Positions 1 through 8,707 are shown, numbered from the stretch's first letter. The stretch is DNA of 64,000 bases from Rhizobium sp. RU20A (GCF_900155885.1 NZ_FTMB01000012.1:1-64000), one strand, 5' to 3'. The notes: generated by a model from the sequence alone, not told the origin. Translations and numbers: made by a program.

Positions 1-51
1 GCAGAAATAACAAACGCCACGACAACACCGACGACACACCGATGAGCAAAA

Positions 52-80
52 CAAGGCCGGCGCCAAAAACGCCGGCCTTG
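52..80. terminator. Perfect 11-bp GC-rich hairpin, possible terminator
   Basis: CAAGGCCGGCG at 52-62 pairs perfectly with CGCCGGCCTTG at 70-80 around a 7-nt loop. Read on the minus strand it is followed by TTTTG; on the plus strand no T-tract follows. It probably marks the end of a transcription unit lying mostly outside the left edge, but its direction is not certain. Confidence 0.35.
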
Positions 81-133
81 CCGCGTCAAGGGGGGTGTGA
101 CCCTTTGTGTTTTCCTCATTCGTCCTTAGCTCA

Positions 134-158
134 GGAACCGGATCGTTCTCTTCGCGTT
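134..158 (+). promoter_or_regulatory. EcfG/RpoE2-type promoter (GGAAC-N16-CGTT)
   Basis: GGAAC at 134-138 and CGTT at 155-158 are separated by exactly 16 nt, the consensus of the alphaproteobacterial general-stress sigma factor EcfG (RpoE2). The element ends 55 nt before the ATG at 213. This fits that ATG as the start and argues against an in-frame ATG at 42, which would put the promoter inside the gene. Sequence match is direct; activity is inferred. Confidence 0.5.
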
Positions 159-212
159 ACCGAAGCGCCGGGCGCCGCGATGCTGCGCGGAGCGCCGAAG
201 TGGCAGGGGGAT

Positions 213-1442
213 ATGATGGACGAGATGACGAAGCAGCGGACGCTGCGCGCCAGCCAGCCGCTGTGGGCCGAGACGGCGCGCATATCGGTGCGCACGCGCG
301 GCAAGCCGTCGCGACAGACCTACCACACGATCGTCGTCGGCGCCGGCATCAGCGGCGCGCTGGTGGCGCAGGCCGTGGCGCGGCCGGACCGGCCGGTGCT
401 GGTGATCGACCGCAGAAAGCCGCTCGGCGGATCGACAATGGCGAGCACGGCCATGATCCAGCACGAGATCGACATTCCCCTCACGGCGCTTTCCGGCATG
501 ATTGGCGTGGCGCGGGCGCGGCGCGCCTGGCAGCGTTCGGCAGGGGCAGTCCTGCGTCTCGAAAGGCTGGTGCGCGATCTCGACATCGCCTGCAGCTTCG
601 AGCGGCGCGCGACGCTGCTCCTGGCGGGAGACGAGATGGACGGCGCGGCGCTCGGCAAGGAGGCTGCGGCGCGGCGGAAGGCCGGCCTTGCCGCCGAGCA
701 TCTCGATGCCGATGGTGTTGACGCGCGATTCGGATTGAAGCGGGACGGCGGCATCGTCAGCGACATCTCGGCCTCCGCCAATCCGGCGCAGCTCGCCGCC
801 GGTCTGCTGCGCGCGGCCGCCGGAAACGGCGCGGAGATCGTCTCGGAGGTCGAGATCACCGATGTCCGGTCCCTCGGCGACCGGGTTGCGGTCGCGACGT
901 CGGCCGGGGCGTTGATCGAGGCGGCGCATGTGGTGTTCTGCACCGGCTACGAATTCCTGAAGCCGCTCGAGAGCCGGCGACATGCGATCGTCTCGACCTG
1001 GGCCTTCGCCAGCCGCCCGAAGCTTGCCCTCCCCGACTGGCTGGCCGACCACATCGTCTGGGAGGCATCAGATCCCTATCTCTATTTTCGCCTCGGACCC
1101 GAGGGGCGCCTTATCATCGGCGGTGAGGACGAGGAGAGCTCCGATGCCTATCTCGACGAGGCGCGCATGGCCAGGAAGGCGGCGCGGGTGCGGGAAAAAT
1201 TCGAGGCCCTGACCGGTATCGACATGGGGCGCCCGGCCTTCGCGTGGTCGGCGGCGTTCGGCACGACGGATACGGGTCTGCCCTTCATCGACACGCTCTC
1301 GGGAACGAACAATGTGCATGCCGTGATGGGCTTTGGCGGCAATGGCATTACCTTCAGCCAGATCGCCTCGGAGATCATCGCGGCCCGCATCGACGGGCAT
1401 GATGACCCGGATGCGGACCTGTTTCGTTTTCCAACGCGATAA
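213..1442 (+). CDS. FAD-dependent oxidoreductase (DAO/glycine oxidase type)
   Basis: A 409-residue protein of the D-amino-acid oxidase (DAO) fold. The N-terminal dinucleotide-binding motif VVGAGISG lies about 40 residues in and is followed by an acidic residue at the end of the second beta strand (VIDRRKP). The C-terminal GFGGNGITFS segment is the usual flavin-contacting end of DAO proteins. The substrate cannot be told; glycine, sarcosine and other amines are the usual ones. The start at 213 is chosen because AGGGGG lies just upstream and because a stress promoter ends at 158. The gene converges on the dehydratase at 1451 with an 8-bp gap, so it is not part of that operon. The predicted EcfG promoter suggests stationary-phase or stress expression. 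Confidence 0.8.
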   Translation: MMDEMTKQRTLRASQPLWAETARISVRTRGKPSRQTYHTIVVGAGISGALVAQAVARPDRPVLVIDRRKPLGGSTMASTAMIQHEIDIPLTALSGMIGVARARRAWQRSAGAVLRLERLVRDLDIACSFERRATLLLAGDEMDGAALGKEAAARRKAGLAAEHLDADGVDARFGLKRDGGIVSDISASANPAQLAAGLLRAAAGNGAEIVSEVEITDVRSLGDRVAVATSAGALIEAAHVVFCTGYEFLKPLESRRHAIVSTWAFASRPKLALPDWLADHIVWEASDPYLYFRLGPEGRLIIGGEDEESSDAYLDEARMARKAARVREKFEALTGIDMGRPAFAWSAAFGTTDTGLPFIDTLSGTNNVHAVMGFGGNGITFSQIASEIIAARIDGHDDPDADLFRFPTR

Positions 1443-1450
1443 ACCCGGGA

Positions 1451-2575
1451 TCAGCCGATCCGGGTCGCGGCCAGCCGTTCCTCGTCCAGCGTGATGCCGA
1501 GGCCCGGCGCTTCGCCGAGGTCGAGCCAGCCGTTCTCGTGCTTCAGCGGGCTTGCCATCGGATAGTCGCGGCGTGCTTCGCTCCATTCCGGATTGTCGTA
1601 GGGATATTCGAGGAAGGGCGCATCGCCGACGCCGGCCGTCAGGTGGGCGTTGGCGAGAACGCCTATGCCATTCGTCCAGGAATGCGGCGTGAAGAGGATG
1701 CCGGCCTCGCGGGCCTGGTAGACGAGGCGGCGGCAGCCGGTGATGCCGCCGACGAGTGCCACATCCGGCTGGATGACATCAAAGGCGCGGCGCTCGATGA
1801 TGTCGCGGAATTCATAGAGTTCGCGGGTCATCTCGCCGCCGGCGATGCGAATGCCGGTGGCGTCGGAGAGGCGACGCATGCCTTCGCGATCGGAGCGGAA
1901 GAGCGGCTCCTCCATCCAGTAGACGCCGAGGCGCTCCAGTTCGCGGGCGACGGCGAGCGCGTCCTTGTAGGTCCAGGGATGGCTCGTATCCCAGGGCATG
2001 CGCCAACCCTGATTGCAGTCCACCATCAGTTCCAGCCGGTCGCCAACGCGGGCGCGGATGGCTTCCAGCGCCTTGACGTCGTCCTTCCAGCTGCTGCGTC
2101 CGCCGGCGGAGGAGGAAAACCGCACCTTCATGGCCGGGAAGCCTTCCGCCACATAGCGCTCCGCCTGCTCCGCCATGGCGGCAGGTTCGCGCAGAACGCC
2201 GGAGGAGGCGTAGAGGCGGACCTTCGCGGCGCGGCCGCCCAGCATGCGCCAAACGGGTTCGCCGGTGATCTTGCCGGCGAGGTCCCAGAGCGCGAGATCC
2301 ATCGGCCAGCAGCGGCCATAGTGGAAGTTGATATGGGAGAGCACTTCGTAATGGCGTTCGAGATGGCGCGGGTCCTCGCCGATGAAGAGGTCCTCGTGGC
2401 CCTCGAAGCCCTTCATCAGGTCGCCTGAGCCGATCCCGACGCGGCCCTCGTCATCGGTGACCCGCACGATGGTGGCATCGAAATGCCGGCGGGCGCGGCC
2501 GTCCCAGCTCGCCTTGAAGGGCGGATCAAGGGGCAGGCGATGGTGGGTGATGGCGATGGAGGCGATGCGGCTCAT
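1451..2575 (-). CDS. Mandelate racemase/muconate lactonizing enzyme family protein (enolase superfamily)
   Basis: A 374-residue enolase-superfamily enzyme. Visible landmarks in order are AMKVRF (base-bearing strand), MVDCNQGW and YWMEEP and IAGGEM (the D/E/E metal ligands), IQPDVALVGG, and TPHSWTNGIG with the His of the mandelate-racemase His-Asp dyad. These place it in the MR subgroup, whose members mostly dehydrate sugar acids; the exact acid cannot be read from sequence. The start at 2575 has GGAGT 6 nt upstream. A longer in-frame reading overlaps the upstream gene and is rejected. It is the last gene of an ADH-ALDH-dehydratase operon, 10 bp after the aldehyde dehydrogenase, which suggests a shared hydroxy-acid or polyol catabolic route. 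Confidence 0.85.
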   Translation of the reverse strand: MSRIASIAITHHRLPLDPPFKASWDGRARRHFDATIVRVTDDEGRVGIGSGDLMKGFEGHEDLFIGEDPRHLERHYEVLSHINFHYGRCWPMDLALWDLAGKITGEPVWRMLGGRAAKVRLYASSGVLREPAAMAEQAERYVAEGFPAMKVRFSSSAGGRSSWKDDVKALEAIRARVGDRLELMVDCNQGWRMPWDTSHPWTYKDALAVARELERLGVYWMEEPLFRSDREGMRRLSDATGIRIAGGEMTRELYEFRDIIERRAFDVIQPDVALVGGITGCRRLVYQAREAGILFTPHSWTNGIGVLANAHLTAGVGDAPFLEYPYDNPEWSEARRDYPMASPLKHENGWLDLGEAPGLGITLDEERLAATRIG

Positions 2576-2585
2576 GGATGACTCC

Positions 2586-4082
2586 TCAGAACTGCTGCCA
2601 GATTGTCTTGTAGTCGCAATATTTGTCGATGGCATGGACCGAGCGGTCGCGGCCGAAGCCTGACTGCTTGAAGCCGCCGAAGGGGGTCGAGAAGTTCGAC
2701 ATGTCGTAGGTGTTGATCCAGACCGTGCCGGCATGGATCGCCTCGGACATGCGATGGGCGCGGCCCATGTCTCGGGTAAAGACGGCGCCGGCCAGGCCGT
2801 AGATCGTGTCGTTGGCGAGGGTAAGCGCTTGCTCCTCGGTGTCGAAGGGGATGGCGGCGAGCACCGGGCCGAAGATTTCCTGCCGGGCGAGCGACATGTC
2901 GTTGGTCATGTCGACGAAGACGCCCGGGGAGACGTAGAAGCCGCCGGTCTCGTTCAGCACCCGCTCGGCACCGAAGGCGCGGCGCGCGCCCTCCTTCTCG
3001 CCGGCGGCGATCATCGATAGGACCTTGTCCATGTGGGCTTCCTCGATCAGCGCGCCGATCTGGGCGGCTGGCTCGAAGGGGTGGGCAAGGGTGATGTCGC
3101 GGGCTGTGACGGCGCGGATCTTCTCGATCAGGGCATCCTGAACGGAGCGCTCGACGATGAGGCGGGTCGAGGCGTGGCAGGTCTCGCCGGAATTGTAGAA
3201 GCAGCCCCAGGCGGCGGCGGATGCGGCGGCATCGAGATCGGCATCGGCGAAGACGACGAGCGGCGACTTGCCGCCCAGTTCCAGCGCCACACGCTTGATG
3301 TTGGACTGGGCCGCATAGCCCATGATCAGTTTGCCGACCTCGGTGGAGCCGGTAAAGGCGATCATGTCGACATCCATGTGCAGCGCCAGCGGCTTGCCGG
3401 TCTCTTCGCCGTAGCCGGTCACGACGTTGAAGACCCCTGCGGGGATGCCCGCTTCGATGGCGAGTTCGGCAAGACGGATGGCCGAGAGCGAGGACTGTTC
3501 GGCCGGCTTCAGCACGACGGAATTGCCGGCGGCGATGGCGGGCCCGAGCTTCCAGGCGTCGATGATCATCGGATAGTTCCAGGGCGTGATGGCGCCGATC
3601 ACGCCGAGCGGCACCTTGCGAACGAGTGCGCGGGCATTGGGGCCGGTGGGCGCGATCTCGTCATAGAGCTTGTCGATCATCTCGCCATAGAACTGGATGC
3701 CATCGGCGCAAAGGCGCACGTCGACGGTGAGCGAGGCCATGACCGGCTTGCCGACGTCGAGCGTTTCGAGAAGCGCCAGTTCCTCGCCGTTCGCGCGGAT
3801 CAATTCCGCCCATTTCAGCATGATCCTCTTCTTTTCCAGTGGCTCCTTGTGACGCCAGACACCGGCTTCAAAAGCCTGACGCGCGCTTTTGACCGCGCGG
3901 TCGATGTCGGCGGCCGTGCCGCGCGCGAGGATGGCGCCGGGCTTGCCGTCCATCGGGCGGGTGCGGGTGAAGGTTGCGCCGCCTTCGGCATCCGCATGGC
4001 GGCCATCAATGAAGTGGCGGCCTTCCGGCGTGAGGGTGGCGAGGCGGTCTTCCCAGTGGGCGCGGGTATATTGCGTGGTCAT
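2586..4082 (-). CDS. NAD(P)-dependent aldehyde dehydrogenase
   Basis: A full-length 498-residue aldehyde dehydrogenase oxidising an aldehyde to the acid. Family landmarks are TPWNYP, the cofactor motif FTGSTEVGK, the general-base LELGGKSP, the nucleophile in NSGETCHAS, EIFGPVL and the C-terminal PFGGFKQSGFGRD. It is closest in style to the gamma-glutamyl-aminobutyraldehyde/betaine-aldehyde group, but the substrate is unproved. GGAG lies 9 nt before the start. It sits 23 bp after the Fe-type alcohol dehydrogenase and 10 bp before the enolase-superfamily dehydratase. The natural reading is a consecutive alcohol-to-aldehyde-to-acid pathway feeding or following the dehydratase. Confidence 0.9.
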   Translation of the reverse strand: MTTQYTRAHWEDRLATLTPEGRHFIDGRHADAEGGATFTRTRPMDGKPGAILARGTAADIDRAVKSARQAFEAGVWRHKEPLEKKRIMLKWAELIRANGEELALLETLDVGKPVMASLTVDVRLCADGIQFYGEMIDKLYDEIAPTGPNARALVRKVPLGVIGAITPWNYPMIIDAWKLGPAIAAGNSVVLKPAEQSSLSAIRLAELAIEAGIPAGVFNVVTGYGEETGKPLALHMDVDMIAFTGSTEVGKLIMGYAAQSNIKRVALELGGKSPLVVFADADLDAAASAAAWGCFYNSGETCHASTRLIVERSVQDALIEKIRAVTARDITLAHPFEPAAQIGALIEEAHMDKVLSMIAAGEKEGARRAFGAERVLNETGGFYVSPGVFVDMTNDMSLARQEIFGPVLAAIPFDTEEQALTLANDTIYGLAGAVFTRDMGRAHRMSEAIHAGTVWINTYDMSNFSTPFGGFKQSGFGRDRSVHAIDKYCDYKTIWQQF

Positions 4083-4105
4083 TCTTGGTCTCCTCCAGTG
4101 GGACG

Positions 4106-5293
4106 TCAGGCGGTGTGCCTCGGCAGGCTCATCATCGTGGCGGCGAAATGGTCGATATCGGCGTCGGTCACGTCGCGTATGGTCGAACGGCGCATCGGCT
4201 GGTTTTCCGGGGCCCGCATCTCGGCAGCGAGCGCTGCGGCATCATGGGCGCCGAAGACGGCAGGCAGCATGCGCTTCAAGCCACTCTCGTCCATCAGGCG
4301 GGTCACGAAGGCCGGCAGGGCAGCGGCGCTCGCGAGGCCGAGCGCTGTGGCGGAGGCGTTGAGGTGCGGCGTGTCGACCTCGACCAGCCAGTCCAGCGTC
4401 GCCTCGAAGGCGAGCGCGGTGGCAAGGCCGTGGTGGATGGGCGCGAGGCCGGCGAGAGCGTGGCTGATATTGTGGGCGATGGCCGTGCCGCAATTGTCGA
4501 TGGCGATGCCGGCATAGCACGAGCCGAGCAGCATGCGGCCGCGCGCCTCCAGATCTTCGGGATTGGCGATCGCGGCGGGAAGCGCGCCAGAGATGAGCCG
4601 CATGGCCTCATGGGCATGGAGCAGCACGCCGGCATGGGCATTGCGGTTCGTGGCAGCCTCGAAGGCGTGAACGAAGGCGTCGAGCCCGCACCAGGCGGTG
4701 AGACTGGCCGGCAGGCTGACCGTGAGGGCGGGGTCGAGAAGGACGAGGTCTGCCTTGGTTTCCGCGCCCCAGATCCAGAGCTTCTTGCCTTCCGGGCCGG
4801 CGAAGATGTTGGTGGCGGAGGTTTCCGAACCCGTGCCGGCCGTGGTCGGCACCATAATCTTCTTCAAGGGGCGGGTGGGCAGGGGATTGGCCGCGAGCGC
4901 ATAATGCATGGGGTCTTCGCCCGACGCCGCCGTGCAGGCGACGATCTTGGCGATGTCCAGTGCCGAGCCGCCGCCGATGCCGATCACAAGATCGGCGCCG
5001 GCAGCGGCTGTCGTGGCGGCGCGCAGGTGGGCAATCTTCGGCTCGCCCGAAAAATCAGAAAACAAGACGGCCGGCACTCCGGCCGCGCTCAAGCCCGACA
5101 GGACCTTTTCGCCAAGCCCGGAGGCGGCGAGGAAACCGTCCATGACGATGATGGCGCGCGTGGCGCCAAGGGACCGGGCGGCGTCCGGAAGGCCGTCGAT
5201 CAGGCCGGCACCGAAGCGGATTTCGGGAATGGCGGAAAGGGTGAAGGACAAGGTAGCGGGCTCCCGGCGATCAGGTTTTTCTGTACCCTGCAT
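4106..5293 (-). CDS. Iron-containing (group III) alcohol dehydrogenase
   Basis: A 395-residue Fe-ADH. GIGGGSALDIAK is the nucleotide-binding motif of the group. PTTAGTGSET follows, and the metal-binding region contains AFVHAFE, HNISHALAG and APIHHGLA with the expected histidines. A GTG codon directly precedes the ATG at 5293, so the start could be one codon longer; no strong ribosome site is visible for either. First gene of the operon, transcribed divergently from the LysR regulator across about 64 bp that hold a T-N11-A palindrome. The substrate is unknown; such enzymes handle alcohols, hydroxyacids or maleylacetate, and the neighbours favour a small polyol or hydroxyacid. Confidence 0.85.
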   Translation of the reverse strand: MQGTEKPDRREPATLSFTLSAIPEIRFGAGLIDGLPDAARSLGATRAIIVMDGFLAASGLGEKVLSGLSAAGVPAVLFSDFSGEPKIAHLRAATTAAAGADLVIGIGGGSALDIAKIVACTAASGEDPMHYALAANPLPTRPLKKIMVPTTAGTGSETSATNIFAGPEGKKLWIWGAETKADLVLLDPALTVSLPASLTAWCGLDAFVHAFEAATNRNAHAGVLLHAHEAMRLISGALPAAIANPEDLEARGRMLLGSCYAGIAIDNCGTAIAHNISHALAGLAPIHHGLATALAFEATLDWLVEVDTPHLNASATALGLASAAALPAFVTRLMDESGLKRMLPAVFGAHDAAALAAEMRAPENQPMRRSTIRDVTDADIDHFAATMMSLPRHTA

Positions 5294-5318
5294 CACAATC
5301 TGATATTTTCAAATCCAT

Positions 5319-5331
5319 TGCCTTTTCGGCA
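5319..5331. promoter_or_regulatory. Candidate LysR operator (T-N11-A palindrome)
   Basis: TGCC-TTTTC-GGCA is a perfect inverted repeat with 4-bp arms that also fits the T-N11-A LysR-box rule exactly. It lies midway in the divergent intergenic space between the Fe-ADH operon and the LysR gene, where a regulator controlling both directions would bind. Binding is inferred. Confidence 0.5.
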
Positions 5332-5357
5332 TTTTTGATGATCTGAGGTTATGAAGC

Positions 5358-6287
5358 ATGCTGGAGCGTATTCCGCTGGAAGCCTTCCGGGTTTTCGATG
5401 CTGCCTGTCGGCACATGAATTTTTCGCGCGCGGGTCGGGAACTTGCCATCACCCAGGCGGCCGTCAGCCGACGCATCAAGACGCTGGAGGATCACCTTGG
5501 CGCATCCCTCTTCACGCGCCGGGGAAAAAACCTTGCGCTGACGGCGGCGGGCGAGCGGCTGTTTCGTCGTGTCCGGGCCTCGCTGGACTATCTCGAGGAG
5601 AGCCTGGAGCCGTTTCGCGCCACGGGCACACAGACCGTTGCGATCGCGGCGAGCGGTGCGGTGTCGCATCTGTGGCTTGGCCGACGGCTGCGCGAATTCG
5701 GCAAGGCGCATCCCGGCATTTCGCTGCGTCTCCTCACCTCGGATGCACCGGCCGATCTTGCGGCGGAGAGCAATGATCTCGTCATTCTCTATGCGGCAGG
5801 CGAGCATCCGCGCTGGAACTTGGCGCCGCTGATGCCGGAAGTGCTGATGCCCGTCGCCGCGCCGGACTATGTGGCGGCGAAGGGCCTTGATGCGCCAACC
5901 GTGGGGGTCGACGACATCGCGGGCCTCGACCTTATCGATTACGACCGCTTCAATGCGCACTGGGTCTCGTTTCGCCAGTGGTTCGCACAGGTTGCCAGCG
6001 AGCGGCGGCCGCCTCGGTTTGCGCCGCGCTACACGTTCTCCACCTATGTCATGGCCATCGATGCGGCTTTGAAGGGCGATGGTGTGGCGCTCGGCAGCCT
6101 GGGCCTTATCGAGGAGTATCTCGCGGACGGACGTCTGGTGCCGGTCGGCAATCGCCGTTTATCGACCGGCTATGGCTACTATCTCGGCACGCCCCGTCAC
6201 CGCATTCTCGGCAATGAGGCGGCCCGTCTCCATGAGGCCCTGTCGGGCGAGCGGAACGCGGCGCTTTGGAGCGAGCCCGAATCGTGA
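5358..6287 (+). CDS. LysR-family transcriptional regulator
   Basis: A 309-residue LTTR. The N-terminal winged helix-turn-helix is clear (FSRAGRELAITQAAVSRRIKTLE, residues about 22-44) and is followed by the usual linker helix and a two-lobed effector domain of GcvA-like type. GAGG lies 9 nt before the ATG at 5358; a nearby ATG at 5351 is out of frame. It is transcribed away from the Fe-ADH/ALDH/dehydratase operon, the classic arrangement for a LysR activator of that operon, and a T-N11-A palindrome lies between them. The inducer is unknown. Confidence 0.88.
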   Translation: MLERIPLEAFRVFDAACRHMNFSRAGRELAITQAAVSRRIKTLEDHLGASLFTRRGKNLALTAAGERLFRRVRASLDYLEESLEPFRATGTQTVAIAASGAVSHLWLGRRLREFGKAHPGISLRLLTSDAPADLAAESNDLVILYAAGEHPRWNLAPLMPEVLMPVAAPDYVAAKGLDAPTVGVDDIAGLDLIDYDRFNAHWVSFRQWFAQVASERRPPRFAPRYTFSTYVMAIDAALKGDGVALGSLGLIEEYLADGRLVPVGNRRLSTGYGYYLGTPRHRILGNEAARLHEALSGERNAALWSEPES

Positions 6288-6288
6288 C

Positions 6289-6534
6289 ATGATCGCGAAG
6301 TTTGATGCATTTTCGGGGGATGCGGTGACGTTTTCGACGGTGGCGCTCGTCGCCTACAGCCTCATTGCGCTCGTGTTCCTTCACAATACATTCCAGGAAG
6401 GGCATGTGCGCGAGCGCGCCTGGGATTGGGAGCGTGTCGCCGGACTTGCCTTGTGCCTTGCCTGGCCGCTGATTCTCCTGGGGATCGTCGTTCTGGCCCG
6501 CCTCGGTCGCGTTCGGATAGACGAGGCGCGCTGA
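6289..6534 (+). CDS. Small two-helix membrane protein of unknown function
   Basis: An 81-residue frame starting one base after the LysR stop. It has two clear hydrophobic segments (VALVAYSLIALVFLH and LALCLAWPLILLGIVVLARL) separated by a charged loop, then a basic/acidic tail. The position suggests translational coupling to the LysR gene, but the upstream ribosome site is weak. No recognised family. It is kept because the hydrophobic pattern looks like a real membrane protein and the space is otherwise empty; a chance open frame remains possible. Confidence 0.4.
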   Translation: MIAKFDAFSGDAVTFSTVALVAYSLIALVFLHNTFQEGHVRERAWDWERVAGLALCLAWPLILLGIVVLARLGRVRIDEAR

Positions 6535-6593
6535 TACGCCGGCGATTGCCAGCCGGCCTTGCGCTCGCCGCAAAAGCAGGCGACATCGCGACC

Positions 6594-7484
6594 ATGAGCC
6601 TGAAGTCGCCCCAATTCTTCTTTCTTGCTTTGCTGGCTGCGATCATCATCGCAATCGGGGCGACCTTTCTGCTTGCCAATGACAAGCGTAATCTTCGCCA
6701 GCTTCTGCTTCATTTTGGTGTCGAGCTCACCCACGTCCCGGAGAGAAACGGCGCACGGCTTCCGCAGGGGCCTCAGACCGCCCCGACCGATGTTCGCCCC
6801 AAGGTGGTAGCGCTTCCATCCCTCCTTTTTGCCGATTTCGGTGTGCCGGAGCAGGGTTTTTCCCGTGTTATCCTGCTGCCCCCGGAGGCGATCTGCGACC
6901 GGCTGAGGGAAGCGGGCTTTTCGCAGATGGAGCGTCAGAAGGCCTTTGCCCGCCAGGGATGGGAATGCTCGGTGCTGAAGACGGTTGGCTCCGGTGGGGA
7001 TGACGAGACACCGAAGTCCTCCATTTTCGTCTTCATCCGCGTCGACGGAAAAGACAACCGCGTGGAGTCATTTCGCGTCAAAATCAACATCGAGCGCCCG
7101 GAAGACCGGCTTGAGACCCTGTCGCTGGCTGTCAGGGCCGCCGATGTCTTCCTGCGATTTGTGCGTTGGGACAATAGCGGCGAAATCACCCAGCGGATCG
7201 CCGGGCTTGAAGAATTCAACATGACGCGTTTCGGCAGCCGCCTTTCCATGAAACGCGAGATGGGGGACGTGCCGCGTTATAACTTCTACGCCGCAGAACT
7301 GGTGCGCCCGAAGCCGGAATTTCCATTCGACGCCTATTTCGATCGCGACCGCTGGTTGCCTTACCTGCAGGGTGAAAGCGACATTCGTCTGCCGCCCGCG
7401 CTGCGTGCCAATCTTCCCGTGTTCATGTCGTTGTCCCATAATGGGACACCCTCTGCGACAGGAAAGGCACCCTCAGAACGCTGA
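6594..7484 (+). CDS. Membrane-anchored protein of unknown function
   Basis: A 296-residue protein with one N-terminal signal-anchor (FFFLALLAAIIIAIGATFLLA, about residues 8-28) and a mixed alpha/beta domain that would face the periplasm. I do not recognise a catalytic motif. The domain has regular spacing of aromatic residues and an internal CDRLREAGF/W-ECSVLK stretch with two cysteines that could pair. A longer in-frame reading begins at 6426 but overlaps the small membrane gene, and the residues before 6594 look unlike protein. Nothing nearby fixes a role; the next gene is an exopolysaccharide-type sugar transferase 305 bp away. Confidence 0.65.
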   Translation: MSLKSPQFFFLALLAAIIIAIGATFLLANDKRNLRQLLLHFGVELTHVPERNGARLPQGPQTAPTDVRPKVVALPSLLFADFGVPEQGFSRVILLPPEAICDRLREAGFSQMERQKAFARQGWECSVLKTVGSGGDDETPKSSIFVFIRVDGKDNRVESFRVKINIERPEDRLETLSLAVRAADVFLRFVRWDNSGEITQRIAGLEEFNMTRFGSRLSMKREMGDVPRYNFYAAELVRPKPEFPFDAYFDRDRWLPYLQGESDIRLPPALRANLPVFMSLSHNGTPSATGKAPSER

Positions 7485-7789
7485 ATGGCGGCGGCCGCGA
7501 GTATTGGCCCAAAAATGGCACGATTAAAATTGATGCAGATTAACTATGCAGGTCAGATATGCGGCAATGACACTTGTCAAAGAGGGTTATCTTTAATAAA
7601 CGATTAAAACGGGCATTCGATGGAAGACGCGGCGCTGTTCGACTGTGTTTTTCCCTGATGTCTCAATATTTTTCGGGAATTGATTTCGGGCTCTCGCCCG
7701 CATGGTGCAAGTGATTTCGAGAATTCATATTTTGCGGCCTTTATCGCGTCGCCAGACGTGGGCGGGTGTGTTTTGGGAGTTTGTGCGGC
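7485..7789 (+). promoter_or_regulatory. AT-rich leader of the sugar transferase gene
   Basis: No gene is visible here. The stretch is clearly more AT-rich than its surroundings, with runs such as ATTAAAATTGAT, TTTAATAAACGATTAAAA and CAATATTTTT. This is the kind of leader on which zinc-finger Ros/MucR (RosR) regulators act in rhizobial exopolysaccharide genes. That link is by analogy; I do not identify a precise operator. Confidence 0.3.
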
Positions 7790-8554
7790 ATGAGCGAAAA
7801 TCTGGTTCTTCAAAATAGTGCAGTGATTTCGGTCGATGGCGTGGTCGGTGGTGTGAGCGTATCCGCAGCGCCGGTTCGACTGTCGAGCTTTGAGGATCGT
7901 CGTCCGGTCCGCAGCTTCCGCATTACGCCGGTCGCCGCCCCGGCAAAGCCTCTGCAACTTGCGCTGAAGCGCATAATGGATATTTGCGGCGCTTTCCTCG
8001 GCCTTCTGGTGCTGTCGCCGCTGCTTCTTGCCGTCGCCGCACTCATCAAGCTCGAGAGCCGCGGTCCGGTGTTCTTCCGCCAGTTGCGGACCGGCCTTAA
8101 CGAGGCTCCGTTCGAGATCTACAAGTTCCGGTCCATGTACACGGACCTGTGCGACAACAGCGGCGTTCGCCAGACGGTGAGCAACGATCCGCGCATCACG
8201 CGCATCGGCCGTGTGCTTCGCAAGACCAACCTCGATGAGCTTCCGCAGCTGTGGAACGTGCTTGTCGGCGACATGTCGCTGGTCGGCCCGCGTCCGCATG
8301 TTCCGGATATGCTGGCTGCCGGTGTTGACTATGCCGAACTGGTTGAAGGCTACGAATTCCGCCATCTGATGCGTCCCGGCCTCACGGGTCTGGCCCAGGC
8401 CCGCGGCCTTCGCGGCCCGACCGACCATCGCCTGACGGCCGTTCGCCGCGTCTTCTGCGATGTCGAATATGTCCGCAACTTCTCCGTTCTGCTCGACATC
8501 AAGATCATGTTCCGCACGCTGGTCAACGAACTGCGTGGCGGCACCGGCTTCTAA
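7790..8554 (+). CDS. Polyprenyl-phosphate sugar-1-phosphate transferase (ExoY/PssA type)
   Basis: A 254-residue bacterial sugar transferase that would load the first sugar phosphate onto undecaprenyl phosphate at the inner membrane to start exopolysaccharide repeat-unit synthesis. After a variable 60-residue N-terminus comes [18 protein letters not shown] (single membrane helix), then the conserved [15 protein letters not shown], the [21 protein letters not shown]-type core, LVGPRPHV and [14 protein letters not shown] 10 nt upstream supports the ATG at 7790. It stands alone, with its own long AT-rich leader and a strong terminator after it. That matches monocistronic pssA of Rhizobium better than the exo cluster. 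The sugar is unproved. Confidence 0.88.
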   Translation: MSENLVLQNSAVISVDGVVGGVSVSAAPVRLSSFEDRRPVRSFRITPVAAPAKPLQLALKRIMDICGAFLGLLVLSPLLLAVAALIKLESRGPVFFRQLRTGLNEAPFEIYKFRSMYTDLCDNSGVRQTVSNDPRITRIGRVLRKTNLDELPQLWNVLVGDMSLVGPRPHVPDMLAAGVDYAELVEGYEFRHLMRPGLTGLAQARGLRGPTDHRLTAVRRVFCDVEYVRNFSVLLDIKIMFRTLVNELRGGTGF

Positions 8555-8577
8555 GGCGAGACCTCAAAATTTTGGCG

Positions 8578-8604
8578 AACGGCCGGGCTTGTCCCGGCCG
8601 TTTT
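8578..8604 (+). terminator. Rho-independent terminator after the sugar transferase gene
   Basis: AACGGCCGGG / CCCGGCCGTT form a perfect 10-bp stem around CTTGT, ending in TTTT. It begins 23 nt after the stop codon and confirms a single-gene transcript end. Confidence 0.85.
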
Positions 8605-8707
8605 GCGTTGCGCAGCAATGATGCTGCCGCACCCGGACTTCACTCGGCGCCGTGGGCGCTGGCGACTGTGCATCTGCAATGGAGTGGTTGCGGGTGGACG
8701 AGGCAGT

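Noticed and set aside
3033-4517. Plus-strand open frame of 494 codons opposite the aldehyde and alcohol dehydrogenases
   Set aside because: It spans two genes with complete catalytic motifs on the other strand and shows no protein-like motif of its own.
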